Shown piece after piece: positions 7,878 through 17,088 of a stretch of DNA of 64,000 nucleotides. This stretch comes from Dyella nitratireducens (lineage in GTDB: Bacteria > Pseudomonadota > Gammaproteobacteria > Xanthomonadales > Rhodanobacteraceae). Each line of letters starts with the position of its first letter. Positions within the stretch are counted from its first letter, which is position 1. Both the position numbers and the translations under genes were made by a program. The notes beneath the pieces are model-generated. The model did not search any database. It worked only from the letters and a program-made list of their open reading frames with translations, and was not told where the DNA came from. The stretch is taken from assembly GCF_014642835.1 (NCBI RefSeq), contig NZ_BMJA01000001.1, forward strand, positions 281,930 through 345,929. The letters run 5' to 3'.

Positions 7878-8879
7878 CTATGATAGCGCCATCGGTGATA
7901 TACGTGCTTTGGCGGCAAGTCGTGTGTAGAAATCGTCGTAGAAACTCGTCGGCAGCTCAGCCTTGACCGGCACGCTCCACCAGTGCGGTTGAATGAACGC
8001 CCAGCACTTCACCGCGTCCTTTTCCGTCATCAGCACGGGCAGATCATCACCAAACGTAAGATCCGCCGGCATAAAAGCATGATGATCGGGAAATGGATGC
8101 GGGATCACATCCAGACCATGCTCGGCAAGGCTCGCAAAGAAGCGCTGGGGATTGCCGATGGCAGCCACCGCATGCACGCGTTTTCCCGAGAAGTTTGCAA
8201 TGGGCTGCTCATGTCCATCCGATAGCGCACGCACCGAATCACCTTGGAGGCGCATGGGTATCTCACCAGTCTGCGGATGAACACCGTTGCAGATACGAAA
8301 ATCCACCTGCGCCATGCGGCTCATCGGTTCGCGTAGCGGTCCCGCCGGCAACAACCACGCGTTGCCGAAACGTCGTGCACCATCGATGACGCAAATTTCG
8401 ATATCGCGCGCCAGTCTGTAATGCTGGAGACCATCGTCCGCAATCACGACATTGCAACCGGCATCAAGCAGCAATTGCGCGGCAATGGGACGATCCTGAC
8501 CAATCGCAACGGGAACACCGCTGGCGCGTATCACGCAGGGCTCATCACCCACTTCAACCGGGTCTGGCGAATCACCAAGCAGCATCGGTTCTTGGTTGCT
8601 ACCGCCATAGCCGCGACTTACGACGCCGGGACGGTAGCCACGCGCACGTAATGCTTCAGCCAATGCCAAGGTAAGCGGCGTTTTCCCCGTACCGCCCGCT
8701 GTGATATTGCCAACCACGATAACGGGACATGGCAGCCGTACCGATCGGAACCAGCCATGCCGATACAATATCCACCGAACCTCAACGACAGCACCGTAAA
8801 GCTTCGACAGTGGATAACACCACCACGGCAGTGGTTTTCCCTCATACCAGCCGGCCTGGAGCGTGTCGGCCAGGCTCAT
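7878..8879 (-). CDS. lpxK: tetraacyldisaccharide 4'-kinase
   Basis: A 333-residue membrane-associated kinase that phosphorylates the 4' position of tetraacyldisaccharide 1-phosphate to make lipid IVA. It begins with a membrane-binding N-terminal helix (PLPWWCYPLSKLYGAVVEV) and has the P-loop GGTGKTP at 62-68, the family segment PGVVSRGYGG and the DDGLQHY motif. Length is normal. It follows msbA by 2 bp, the classical msbA-lpxK pairing. Confidence 0.97.
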   Translation of the reverse strand: MSLADTLQAGWYEGKPLPWWCYPLSKLYGAVVEVRWILYRHGWFRSVRLPCPVIVVGNITAGGTGKTPLTLALAEALRARGYRPGVVSRGYGGSNQEPMLLGDSPDPVEVGDEPCVIRASGVPVAIGQDRPIAAQLLLDAGCNVVIADDGLQHYRLARDIEICVIDGARRFGNAWLLPAGPLREPMSRMAQVDFRICNGVHPQTGEIPMRLQGDSVRALSDGHEQPIANFSGKRVHAVAAIGNPQRFFASLAEHGLDVIPHPFPDHHAFMPADLTFGDDLPVLMTEKDAVKCWAFIQPHWWSVPVKAELPTSFYDDFYTRLAAKARISPMALS

Positions 8880-8881
8880 CG

Positions 8882-10672
8882 TCAGTCGGCAGCAACCGCG
8901 GTAGGACGTTCGTTGAACTGCATGCGGTGCAGCGCGGCGTAATGACCGCTCAGGGCCATCAGCTCGGCGTGCGTGCCGCGCTCGATGATGCGGCCCTGCT
9001 CCATCACCGCAATCTGGTCGGCGTGTTCGATGGTGGATAGGCGATGTGCGATCACCAGCGTGGTGCGATCGCGCATCAGTCGTTGGAGAGCTTGCTGGAT
9101 CAATCGCTCGGATTCGGTATCGAGCGCACTAGTGGCTTCATCCAGCACCAGGATCGGTGCGTTCTTGAGAATCGCGCGCGCAATCGCGATGCGCTGTCGC
9201 TGCCCGCCGGAAAGCATGTTGCCGCGTTCACCGATCGGACTATGGATACCCTTCGGCATGCGTGCAATGAATTCCATCGCATTCGCCGCTTCGGCGGCGG
9301 CAATGATCTCCTGCTCACTTGCGCCAGCCAGTTCACCGTAAGCAATGTTTTCGGCCACAGTGCCATCGAATAACACGACGCTTTGTCCCACCCAGGCGAT
9401 TTGCCGGCGCAACGAAGGCAAGGTGTAGCTTTCGTAATCGGCACCATCGAGCAGGATGTGCCCGCTGCTTGGCGCATTGAACCGCGGCAGCAAGCTGACA
9501 AGGCTGCTCTTGCCGCTGCCGGAACGTCCCACCAGTGCCGTCACGCTGCCAGGAGGGCAATGCAGATTCACGCCGGCCAAGGCTTGGAAATCGCCACGCG
9601 GATAGACCAGGCGCACGTCCTCGAAACGCAGATCACCCCGGGTGCGTTCAAGCACCTGCATACCGTTGTCCACTTCAGGTGGTAGGTCCATCACTGCAAA
9701 CAGGTTTTCGGCCGCTGCAACACCCGTCTGAATGGTCGATTGCACGTTGGCCAAGCGCTTTAGCGAAGGCAGCATACCGCCCATGGCGGTAAGGACGGCC
9801 ACAAACATACCGGCCGAAATGCTGTCGATCACCGAAGGACGCGACGCCAGGAAAATCAGACCTGCCAGGCCGAACGAAGCGACTGTCTGGATAGAAGAGC
9901 TGGAAGTGGCCGCCGTGGCAACGATCTTGAGGTTCAGATAGCGCGCCCGGCTGGAAACGTCCTTGAAACGCTCCCCCGCCTGCTGCTGACCGCCATAGAT
10001 GCGCACTTCGCGGTGCCCCTCAATGGCTTCTTCCACGGTGCCGGTCACCGAGCCCATCATGTTCTGGATACGTCGGCTGATTGAGCGATAGCGGCGGCTG
10101 ACGAACATGGCGATCAGCATGATCGGCGGAATGAGCAGGAACAGCACCATGGTGAGATACGCGCTCTTGCTCAGCATCACATAGAACATGCCGAGCACCG
10201 TCACGCTTTCCGTCACCACTACCTTCAAGGCATCCGTGGAGGCGCCGGCCACCTGTTCGCTGGTATAGGTGATGCGCGAAATCTGATGGCCGGAATGTTC
10301 ATGGCCAAAGAACGTGGCCGGCAAGCGCAAATAGGCACCGAACACGTCGCGCTGCATGGATTGCACTACATTGCGCCCGATGTAGCCGATGCCGTAGTTG
10401 CTGATGAAGGTGGCAAAGCCGCGCGCCACAAAGATGCCGATGATCCAGATGGGCATCCAGAAGATGAGATACGGATCTTTCTTGGCAAACAGATCGTCGA
10501 TGATCGGCTGCAACTTATCGGTGAAAATCGCGAGGCAGGCGCCATCCACCGCAAAGCCGATGATCGTGATCAGCGCCACCGGCCAGTAGCGTGCGGAGTA
10601 GCCGAGCAGCCGCTTGTATGTGCGCCGGCTCTCCGCATCCCACAACACAACCTTCTTTTTGCTTTCGCTCAT
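8882..10672 (-). CDS. msbA: lipid A export ABC transporter ATP-binding/permease protein MsbA
   Basis: A 596-residue half-transporter that flips lipid A-core from the inner to the outer leaflet of the inner membrane, driven by ATP. The N-terminal six-helix transmembrane domain spans about 25-325. The nucleotide-binding domain follows, with Walker A GRSGSGKSS near 381-389, signature LSGGQRQR near 487, Walker B ILVLDEATSALD near 506 and a switch histidine in VIAHRLST. Length and order match MsbA. Its start overlaps the exbD stop by 4 bp (ATGA), and lpxK follows directly. Confidence 0.96.
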   Translation of the reverse strand: MSESKKKVVLWDAESRRTYKRLLGYSARYWPVALITIIGFAVDGACLAIFTDKLQPIIDDLFAKKDPYLIFWMPIWIIGIFVARGFATFISNYGIGYIGRNVVQSMQRDVFGAYLRLPATFFGHEHSGHQISRITYTSEQVAGASTDALKVVVTESVTVLGMFYVMLSKSAYLTMVLFLLIPPIMLIAMFVSRRYRSISRRIQNMMGSVTGTVEEAIEGHREVRIYGGQQQAGERFKDVSSRARYLNLKIVATAATSSSSIQTVASFGLAGLIFLASRPSVIDSISAGMFVAVLTAMGGMLPSLKRLANVQSTIQTGVAAAENLFAVMDLPPEVDNGMQVLERTRGDLRFEDVRLVYPRGDFQALAGVNLHCPPGSVTALVGRSGSGKSSLVSLLPRFNAPSSGHILLDGADYESYTLPSLRRQIAWVGQSVVLFDGTVAENIAYGELAGASEQEIIAAAEAANAMEFIARMPKGIHSPIGERGNMLSGGQRQRIAIARAILKNAPILVLDEATSALDTESERLIQQALQRLMRDRTTLVIAHRLSTIEHADQIAVMEQGRIIERGTHAELMALSGHYAALHRMQFNERPTAVAAD

Positions 10673-11100
10673 TTACCCGTTTCCGACTGGGTCGGCGTCG
10701 TAGCGATGGAAAGATGAGTAAAGCCGAGCTGGCCCAGCGCATCCATGGCGGTGACCACGTTCTGGTGCGCCGTCATCGCGTCGGCACGGATGGTGACGGT
10801 CTGGTTACGGTCGTCGCCGGCCACATGCGCAATGGCCTGCTTGAGCGCATCCACGCTGCCGCCCACCACTTCGTCGCTGCCGACGTAGAAATGCCCTTCG
10901 CGATCCACCATCACGGTGATTGCAGGCGGCTGCATGTCGCGGTCTTCCGCGCTGGCTTGCGGCAGGTTCACCTTCAAGCGCGAATGCTGCACGAAGGTGG
11001 TAGTGAGCACGAAGAACATCAGCAGGGTCAGCAGCACATCGATCAACGATACGACGTTGATCTCGAAATCGTCGCTGCGGCGGTCGTTACCGATACGCAT
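10669..11100 (-). CDS. exbD: ExbD/TolR family biopolymer transport protein
   Basis: A 143-residue inner-membrane protein with a short cytoplasmic N-terminus, one membrane span (INVVSLIDVLLTLLMFFVLT, about 14-33) and a periplasmic C-terminal domain. The Asp in the span is the proton-carrying residue conserved in ExbD/TolR/MotB. It pairs with the ExbB-type channel encoded 3 bp upstream. Lying between exbB and msbA, it belongs to the xanthomonad-type comEC-exbB-exbD-msbA-lpxK cluster. Its partner is unknown, since no tonB is present in the window. Confidence 0.93.
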   Translation of the reverse strand: MRIGNDRRSDDFEINVVSLIDVLLTLLMFFVLTTTFVQHSRLKVNLPQASAEDRDMQPPAITVMVDREGHFYVGSDEVVGGSVDALKQAIAHVAGDDRNQTVTIRADAMTAHQNVVTAMDALGQLGFTHLSIATTPTQSETGK

Positions 11101-11103
11101 GGT

Positions 11104-11778
11104 TCAGACCGAGGCCTTGTCGCCGGCAGCGACCGGTGTGCGGCGTGCACGCGGCGCAGTGCTGGGGGCGGAGAGCGTGAGATCGTCCAGTAGCAGCGTG
11201 GCCTGCTTTTCCATATCCACCACATAGCCGGCCACCTTGGAACGGAAATAGCGGTGCAGCACGTAGGCGGGAATGGCTACCGTCAAACCAGCAGCCGTGC
11301 AGATCAACGCCTCACCAATACCACCGGCCATCTTGGTGGGATCGGCCATGCCACCCACCATCACTTGCATGAACATGCGGATCAGGCCAATCACGGTACC
11401 GAACAGGCCGAGCAGTGGGCCAATCAGGGCGATGGTGCCGAGCGTGTTCAGATAACGCTCCATACGGTGCACCACATGACGGCCGGTATCCTCGATGCGC
11501 TCCTTGATCAGCTCGCGCGAGTGATGGCGCACAGCCAACGCGGCAGCCAGCAATTCACCCAGCGGCGAGCCGGTCGCAAGTTTTTCCAGATGGGCCGGAT
11601 CGAGCTGATCGGAACGCGCCCATTCGCGTACTTCTTGTGCCAATCCGGGTGGCAATACGTAGCTGCGCCGCAAGGTCCAGCACCGCTCCAGCACGATCGC
11701 CAGCGCCACCGCCGAGCAGATCAGGATGGGCGCCATCGCCCAACCACCTGCCATCAGAATCTGACCTAAATCACCCAC
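11104..11778 (-). CDS. exbB: ExbB/TolQ/MotA family proton channel
   Basis: A 224-residue three-span membrane protein that forms a proton-driven motor with ExbD. The spans are near 10-30, 104-130 and 150-172, and the family block ALIGPLLGLFGTVIGLIRMF lies in the second. The start is placed at GTG 11778 (VGDLGQILMAGGW) because a GGGAG ribosome site lies seven bases upstream (11786-11790) and the protein then begins like its relatives. A longer ATG-started frame to 11865 would overlap comEC. Confidence 0.9.
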   Translation of the reverse strand: MGDLGQILMAGGWAMAPILICSAVALAIVLERCWTLRRSYVLPPGLAQEVREWARSDQLDPAHLEKLATGSPLGELLAAALAVRHHSRELIKERIEDTGRHVVHRMERYLNTLGTIALIGPLLGLFGTVIGLIRMFMQVMVGGMADPTKMAGGIGEALICTAAGLTVAIPAYVLHRYFRSKVAGYVVDMEKQATLLLDDLTLSAPSTAPRARRTPVAAGDKASV

Positions 11779-11852
11779 GGAAAAACTCCCGGCCCTGCCG
11801 CCTGCGCAAGCCAACATCATAGCAGTGATGCCGAAACGTACCGTGCGGCCAA

Positions 11853-14183
11853 TCACTCCCGCCAATAGCGCCGTTGTAGCAAGCGCCAGCGTGCCGCTAC
11901 ATAGGTGGGCGCCGCAGCCGGAAACTCAATCTGAACGGCACCGTCCACCGCGGTATTGAATACCGGCACACCCGCGGCCGCGTAGCGCTGCATGACCTCC
12001 GGGCGCGGATGGCCGAAACGATTGCGCCAGCCGGCAGAGACCACGGCGAGTTCAGGCTGGACGGCTGTGATGAAGTCCGCGCTGGAGGAACCGTTGCTGC
12101 CATGGTGAGGCACCTGCAGCACCGGTCGCGGCCCTGGCCCCAATGACGTGGCGACCGATGGTTCCGTATCCATGGCGATATCGCCGGTGAGCAAAAGACG
12201 CCCCGCTCGCCCCTCGACCAGCAGCACACAGGAATGATCGTTCGCCGACGCGTTCGGCGTGGTCGCAGCGGGACTCAACACGCGAAAGCGCACGTCATCC
12301 CATATCCATTGCTGTCCAGCCAGGCATTGCGCCATCGATATCGACATGCGCCCAGGTTCACCGGAGTAGCGCTGCGCTGCTGGAAACGCCGCTGCCACGG
12401 CAGGCGCACCGCCGGCATGGTCGTTGTCGGCATGGCTGATCATCAGCATGTCCAGCCGATCGATACCCAGCGCGTACAGCGAAGGAATGACCACGGCGGC
12501 GCCCAGATCGTATTCCGATGGATAACGCGCGCCCGCGTCATAGACCAGAGCGTGATCGCGTGTGCGCACGATGACAGCAAGCCCCTGCCCTACATCCAAT
12601 ACCCAGGCTTGGAACGCACCTGCGCTAGGTAGATGACGAACTGGCCAAAGCAGCGGCAAAAACAGGAGCACGCCCAGCATGCGCAGTGGTACACCGCGCG
12701 GCATGAACAACCACACCGCGCCTAGCGTGGCGAACACGAGTGCCCAGGGTGCTACCGCCGGTAGATACCAATGCGCACCAGGCCATGTCGCGCTCTGTTC
12801 AAGCATCCACCATTGCGCATGCGTCAGCCATTCGGCCACGCGCAGCACCGGTGCTGCCAACGGCGGGCAAATCATCAGAAACAACATACCCAACAAGGCG
12901 CAAGGCACGATGACGAAACTCACGAAGGGCACCGCGACAAGATTGGACAAAGCACCCACCAGAGAAGCTTCGCCGAAGAACCACATCGTTAACGGCAGCA
13001 AGGCAACCGTCATCACGATCTGACCCAAGGTCAGTTCACGCAAGAAACCGCGCAGGCCACGTCCTTTTGCATCCATGCAAAGGATCAGGAACGCCACACC
13101 AACGAACGAGAGCCAGAAGCCTGCTTCCAGCACGGCAGTAGGGTTCACCAGCAGAATCGCGATCATCGCCATCGCCAGCGCGTGCGCCGAACCGGCGGCA
13201 CGCCGGCTGCAACGTGCCAAGGCAAAAGCGCCGATCATCAGCATCGTGCGCACGGTGGGCATGCCCAAGCCGGCCAACGCACCGTAGGCGCTGGCCGCCG
13301 CCAATGCCGACATGGCTTGCACCTGTACGCGAGGGCATCGCAGCGCAAGCCAGGGCCATAGCCAATAAACGGCATAACACGACCACACGCCAAAGACGGC
13401 GGCAACGCCCACGTGAAAACCGGAAATGGCGATCAAGTGTGAGACGCCATTCGCACGCGCCACATCCCAGTCGTGCCGTTCAAGGCCACGCGTGTCACCG
13501 ACCGTAAAGGCACGCAGCAAGGCAGCGTCATGTGGGTCTCGCACTCGTGCCTGGATGCCGTCAGTAAGCGAACCACGTAAGCGATCCAGGCACCATGGCG
13601 CCACGCTCAAGCGCCCGTTGCCTGGATCGTCACGCACGTAGCCAATCGCTGCGATGCCGTGCGCGAGTGCGCTGCGCTCGCTATCGGCGCCGCCCGGATT
13701 GATCGTTCCACGTGGCCTGCGCAGACGCAGCAGCAGTTGCCAGCGCGAACAAGGTTCCGGTTCCGCGGATGGCTTGCCATACCAACTAATGCGCGCGCGT
13801 CCTTGCCATGCCATGGTTTGCCCGTCGTGGGTGGCTTGCTCGATATCGAACTGCACGCTGGTGGCGCCTGCCTTGGTTTGCGCCAAACCCACCACGTGGC
13901 CAACCACACGGAAATCCTGACCTTCCCAGTCTTTTGGCAAGCGCGCATCCATCGCCGAACTGCCTTGCCATACAGCCCATGCAAATCCGAACAGCAACAA
14001 GGACACCCAGCGGAAACGCGGAAGACGCCAGGCAAACATCAACGCGCATGCCACCAGGCTTGCCATCAGCCAACGCGGAGGCAGTACGGGAAGCCATTGG
14101 ACGATGGATATGCCAGCCAATAGCGCCAGCGCCGATGCGATTGCGCTTGGCCATGCTCGCGCTTGTATTGCTCCCTCTGCCAT
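11853..14183 (-). CDS. comEC: DNA internalization competence protein ComEC/Rec2
   Basis: A 776-residue inner-membrane channel protein for transport of single-stranded DNA during natural transformation. It has an N-terminal DUF4131-type region with membrane spans and an OB-like domain (about 1-200), a polytopic competence domain with the family motif HLIAISGFHVG near 250, and a C-terminal metallo-beta-lactamase-like domain containing SHADNDHAGG near 584, GDI and QVPHHGSNGSS. All domains are present and the length is normal. No other competence genes are in the window. The first ATG lacks an obvious ribosome site, so the start is the least certain part. Confidence 0.94.
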   Translation of the reverse strand: MAEGAIQARAWPSAIASALALLAGISIVQWLPVLPPRWLMASLVACALMFAWRLPRFRWVSLLLFGFAWAVWQGSSAMDARLPKDWEGQDFRVVGHVVGLAQTKAGATSVQFDIEQATHDGQTMAWQGRARISWYGKPSAEPEPCSRWQLLLRLRRPRGTINPGGADSERSALAHGIAAIGYVRDDPGNGRLSVAPWCLDRLRGSLTDGIQARVRDPHDAALLRAFTVGDTRGLERHDWDVARANGVSHLIAISGFHVGVAAVFGVWSCYAVYWLWPWLALRCPRVQVQAMSALAAASAYGALAGLGMPTVRTMLMIGAFALARCSRRAAGSAHALAMAMIAILLVNPTAVLEAGFWLSFVGVAFLILCMDAKGRGLRGFLRELTLGQIVMTVALLPLTMWFFGEASLVGALSNLVAVPFVSFVIVPCALLGMLFLMICPPLAAPVLRVAEWLTHAQWWMLEQSATWPGAHWYLPAVAPWALVFATLGAVWLFMPRGVPLRMLGVLLFLPLLWPVRHLPSAGAFQAWVLDVGQGLAVIVRTRDHALVYDAGARYPSEYDLGAAVVIPSLYALGIDRLDMLMISHADNDHAGGAPAVAAAFPAAQRYSGEPGRMSISMAQCLAGQQWIWDDVRFRVLSPAATTPNASANDHSCVLLVEGRAGRLLLTGDIAMDTEPSVATSLGPGPRPVLQVPHHGSNGSSSADFITAVQPELAVVSAGWRNRFGHPRPEVMQRYAAAGVPVFNTAVDGAVQIEFPAAAPTYVAARWRLLQRRYWRE

Positions 14184-14228
14184 GCATGGAAGCTAGCGCA
14201 GGCAGAACGTGGAGCTTGTAGGGGCACG

Positions 14229-14307
14229 CGTAGGTTCGGGTGAGGTGCAGCCGAACCCCAACGTGGCGATAGGCATGGCAATGTTGGGGTTTGCACCCCA
14301 ACCTACG
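14229..14307. repeat. family A palindromic repeat pair
   Basis: An outward-facing pair: a diverged left unit starting CGTAGGTTCGGG and an intact right unit GTTGGGGTTTGCACC ending in CCTACG. They fill the 130-bp gap between the lolD stop and the comEC start. Confidence 0.85.
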
Positions 14308-14313
14308 ATTGCT

Positions 14314-15012
14314 TTACGCCTTGTCGCGCAACTCGCCGTTATGCAATTCCAGCGTGCGGTCCATCCGCGCAGCCAGGCGACTATCGTGGGTGACGAGGAT
14401 GAAGCTGGTGCCGATCTCGCGATTCAATTCCAACATCAGCGCATACACCTGCGCGGCATTGTCTTCATCGAGATTACCGGTAGGCTCATCGCCCAACACG
14501 CAGGAGGGGCGCGTCACCAGTGCACGCGCCACGGCACAGCGCTGACGCTCACCGCCGGAAAGTTCGGCCGGCTTGTGCTCCAGACGCTTGCCCAGTCCCA
14601 CGCGTTCCAACAGGGCCTTGGCCTGCTTCTGCGCTTCGGGAATACCGGTGCCGCGGATCATCAGCGGCATGCATACGTTTTCCAACGCGGTGAATTCGGG
14701 CAACAAGTGATGAAACTGATAGATGAAGCCCATCGAACGGTTGCGCACACGCCCGCGTTCGGCGTCAGACAGCTTGGAAAGCACCTGACCTTCCACTTCC
14801 ACCTCACCGTTGGTGAGCGTATCCAGGCCGCCGATGATGTGCAGCAGCGTGCTTTTACCGGAACCCGAAGCACCGACGATGGCCAGCGTTTCGCGCCGCT
14901 TGAGGGCAAAGCTGACGTCGGACAGCACCGGCGTGCGCAGATCGCCCTCCTCATAGGTTTTGGCAACGTGGCTGGCGCGCAGAACGATATCGTTGGTCAT
15001 GGGATTACTCAT
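14314..15012 (-). CDS. lolD: lipoprotein-releasing system ATP-binding protein LolD
   Basis: A 232-residue ABC ATPase that drives extraction of outer-membrane lipoproteins from the inner membrane. Walker A GASGSGKST is at 47-55, the LolD-type YQFHHLLPEFTALENVCMP follows, and the signature LSGGERQR is near 150, followed by VLGDEPTGNLD. The start may be ATG 15012 (overlapping the permease stop by 8 bp) or ATG 15000 just after it; both give a normal LolD N-terminus. Coupled translation with the permease gene is expected. Confidence 0.95.
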   Translation of the reverse strand: MSNPMTNDIVLRASHVAKTYEEGDLRTPVLSDVSFALKRRETLAIVGASGSGKSTLLHIIGGLDTLTNGEVEVEGQVLSKLSDAERGRVRNRSMGFIYQFHHLLPEFTALENVCMPLMIRGTGIPEAQKQAKALLERVGLGKRLEHKPAELSGGERQRCAVARALVTRPSCVLGDEPTGNLDEDNAAQVYALMLELNREIGTSFILVTHDSRLAARMDRTLELHNGELRDKA

Positions 15013-16249
15013 AGCGCAGTGCCTGGGCCGGTTGCGTACGCGAGGCGCGCCATGCGGGATACAGCGTGGCAAGCAGAGAGAACAGGAAGGTGACCAGCGA
15101 CACCCAGATCACGTCGTGCCAGTCGAGTTTGCTAGGCACTTCGCTGATGTAATAAACGTCCGGCGAAAGGAAGGTCACGCCCGTGACGTGTTCGATCCAT
15201 TTGGCAATGGTGGGCAACTGCCATGAAAGCAGCGAACCCAGCCCCACGCCGAAACCGATACCGACAAACCCCACCAGCACGCCCTGCACCATGAACATGC
15301 CCATGATGCTGCGTGGTGTCGAACCCAAGGTCCGCAGGATGGCAATGTCCGCCTGCTTGTCGGTCACCAGCATCATCAACATCGAAATCAGGTTGATCAC
15401 CGCCACCAGGATGATCAGCGAGAGGATGATGAACATCACCTTCTTCTCCATCGAGATGGCGGTGAAGAAGTTGGCGTGGCTGTCCATCCAGGTAGTCACC
15501 ATGTAGACCTGGCCCAGCGAATCGGCCAACTGGCGTGCTACAGGTTGTGCGTTGTACAGATCATCCAGCTTCAGGCGAATGCCGGTCGGGCCATCGATGC
15601 TTTTCAGCTGTTCTGCGTTGTGGAGGTTGATCAGGCCGAGGCCGGAATCGAACTCCTCCATGCCCATCTCGAAAATACCGCTTACGGTGAAGCCACGGAT
15701 GCGCGGTACCGCGCCCAATGGCGTCGCACGCAGCTCCGGTACCACCATGGTGACCTTGTCGCCCACGTTTAAACCAAGCTGCAAGGCGAGATCCTTACCG
15801 AGGACGATATTCCAGTCATCCGACTTAAGCGAATCGAACGAACCGGCAATCATGTGCTTGTTGATATCCGACACATCCGGTTCTTTTGCGGTATCAATGC
15901 CGCGCACGATCGCGCCGCTGGAGCGCTGTCCTTGCAGGAAGGACTGAATCTCTACATAAGGCGCGGCGCCACGCACGTGCGGGTTGGCTTTTACTTGCTG
16001 CAAGGCGTACTGCCAGTTCTGCACCGGCTCGCCCGGCAGGCCGGACACCGTGGCATCGGAAATCGCACCGAGAATGCGTGAACGAAGCTGGGAATCGAAA
16101 CCGTTCATCACCGACATCACCGTGATCAAGGCCATCACGCTGATGGTGATGCACACAATGGACACGGTGGAGATGAATGAAATGAACTGGTTGCGCCGCT
16201 TGGCGCGGACGTAGCGCAGGCCGATGAAAAGCTCGAGCGGTCGGAACAT
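15005..16249 (-). CDS. lolC: lipoprotein-releasing ABC transporter permease (LolC/LolE/LolF type)
   Basis: A 414-residue inner-membrane permease with the usual layout: cytoplasmic N-terminus (FIGLRYVRAKRRNQFISFIS), TM1 about 25-47, a large periplasmic domain (about 48-270), and three C-terminal spans near 272-300, 320-345 and 378-400, typical of FtsX/MacB-fold proteins. The C-terminal YPAWRASRTQPAQALRYE motif is the LolC/E hallmark. Only one permease gene accompanies lolD here, so it may be the homodimeric LolF type or one of two with the other elsewhere. Confidence 0.92.
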   Translation of the reverse strand: MFRPLELFIGLRYVRAKRRNQFISFISTVSIVCITISVMALITVMSVMNGFDSQLRSRILGAISDATVSGLPGEPVQNWQYALQQVKANPHVRGAAPYVEIQSFLQGQRSSGAIVRGIDTAKEPDVSDINKHMIAGSFDSLKSDDWNIVLGKDLALQLGLNVGDKVTMVVPELRATPLGAVPRIRGFTVSGIFEMGMEEFDSGLGLINLHNAEQLKSIDGPTGIRLKLDDLYNAQPVARQLADSLGQVYMVTTWMDSHANFFTAISMEKKVMFIILSLIILVAVINLISMLMMLVTDKQADIAILRTLGSTPRSIMGMFMVQGVLVGFVGIGFGVGLGSLLSWQLPTIAKWIEHVTGVTFLSPDVYYISEVPSKLDWHDVIWVSLVTFLFSLLATLYPAWRASRTQPAQALRYE

Positions 16250-16346
16250 GGAGGCTTCGCTTGTGGGATATGGGCGGCGGGCCGTAGGAATCCGTGAGAC
16301 CGCGCCGCGCGCGCAGAGTGCCCGAAGCGGGGCAATGCGGCAACCG

Positions 16347-16778
16347 TCAGGCCGGTTCCTCGGTGGCTTTCCGCATCACGGCTAGTCGCATTCGCAGACG
16401 TCGCCGGATGTCCGAATCGGTGTTGTCGGGCATCAGCCAGAGCGTGAGCTTGCCGTAGCGGCTACTGGTCAATCGAAGCAGCACCAACTGGCGGACGATT
16501 CGGAACGACACCAGCGTGGCCACATCATCCCCGCCATCCAGCCCTCGCAAGGTCCAACCGCTTTGGTCGGCCCAGCCTACCGCGTAAATCGGCAATGACA
16601 GGCGGCGGATGGCGTGCACACACCCCGCAACCGACGCCAACATCAGCACCAAGCGAGCAAGCAACGGTAGGCCCGATACGACTGTGGCCAGTAGCGCCAG
16701 ACCCGTGACACCTGCGAACAGACGCGGCACCCAGCGCGAAGGCCGGTATTCAAAGCCGATGGCGGGCGCGGATGTCAT
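16347..16778 (-). CDS. YgfX-like membrane protein
   Basis: A 143-residue protein with two adjacent membrane spans (about 17-57, LFAGVTGLALLATVV and RLVLMLASVAGCVHAI) and a cytoplasmic domain. Size, layout and position directly after sdhE (29-bp overlap) match YgfX (CptA). In E. coli that protein is paired with SdhE/CptB and was described both as a toxin-like inhibitor of cytoskeletal proteins and as a partner of the FAD assembly factor. Sequence similarity in this family is low, so much of the call rests on synteny and topology. Confidence 0.7.
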   Translation of the reverse strand: MTSAPAIGFEYRPSRWVPRLFAGVTGLALLATVVSGLPLLARLVLMLASVAGCVHAIRRLSLPIYAVGWADQSGWTLRGLDGGDDVATLVSFRIVRQLVLLRLTSSRYGKLTLWLMPDNTDSDIRRRLRMRLAVMRKATEEPA

Positions 16779-16998
16779 CGATGATCGCCTGCCAATCAGC
16801 GCGTGACGGTTTGGCGTGGCCCATGACCCAGTCCCACAGGTCCGGGTCTTGCACGTCGAGCAGTTCGTCGAAAGCTTGTTGCAGGGCTGCGTCGGCAGTA
16901 GGAAACGAGGTTTCCAGCCAGCCGCCGAATAGGGCGTCCAGTTCGCGCGTGCCGCGGCGGGTGCGCCAGCGCAGGCGTTTTAGGCGGGCTTCGTCCAT
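16750..16998 (-). CDS. sdhE: FAD assembly factor SdhE
   Basis: An 82-residue all-helical protein of the Sdh5/SdhE family, which binds SdhA and promotes covalent flavinylation of succinate dehydrogenase. It shows the N-terminal RLKRLRWRTRRGTRELD segment with the family's RGxxE motif (RGTRELD), and the C-terminal DPDLWDWVMGH. It lies directly downstream of sdhB on the same strand, with a strong palindrome between them. Confidence 0.93.
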   Translation of the reverse strand: MDEARLKRLRWRTRRGTRELDALFGGWLETSFPTADAALQQAFDELLDVQDPDLWDWVMGHAKPSRADWQAIIDDIRARHRL

Positions 16999-17040
16999 CT
17001 ACCCTCATCCATTAGGAGTTGAGGCATACCCTCAAACTTC

Positions 17041-17078
17041 CGTGCCGTCATTCCCGCGAAAGCGGGAATGACGGCACG
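17041..17078. repeat. family B palindrome, perfect 17-bp arms
   Basis: CGTGCCGTCATTCCCGC, then loop GAAA, then the exact reverse complement. It lies between the sdhB stop and the sdhE start on the minus strand. As RNA it makes a 17-bp stem with a GAAA or TTTC loop and could stabilise the sdh mRNA 3' end or damp read-through into sdhE. Confidence 0.92.
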
Positions 17079-17088
17079 GGGATACCCA

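Noticed and set aside
16347..16998. CptAB toxin-antitoxin system
   Set aside because: The YgfX/SdhE pair was once described as toxin and antitoxin in E. coli, but the sdh context and SdhE's established flavinylation role make an assembly function more likely here.
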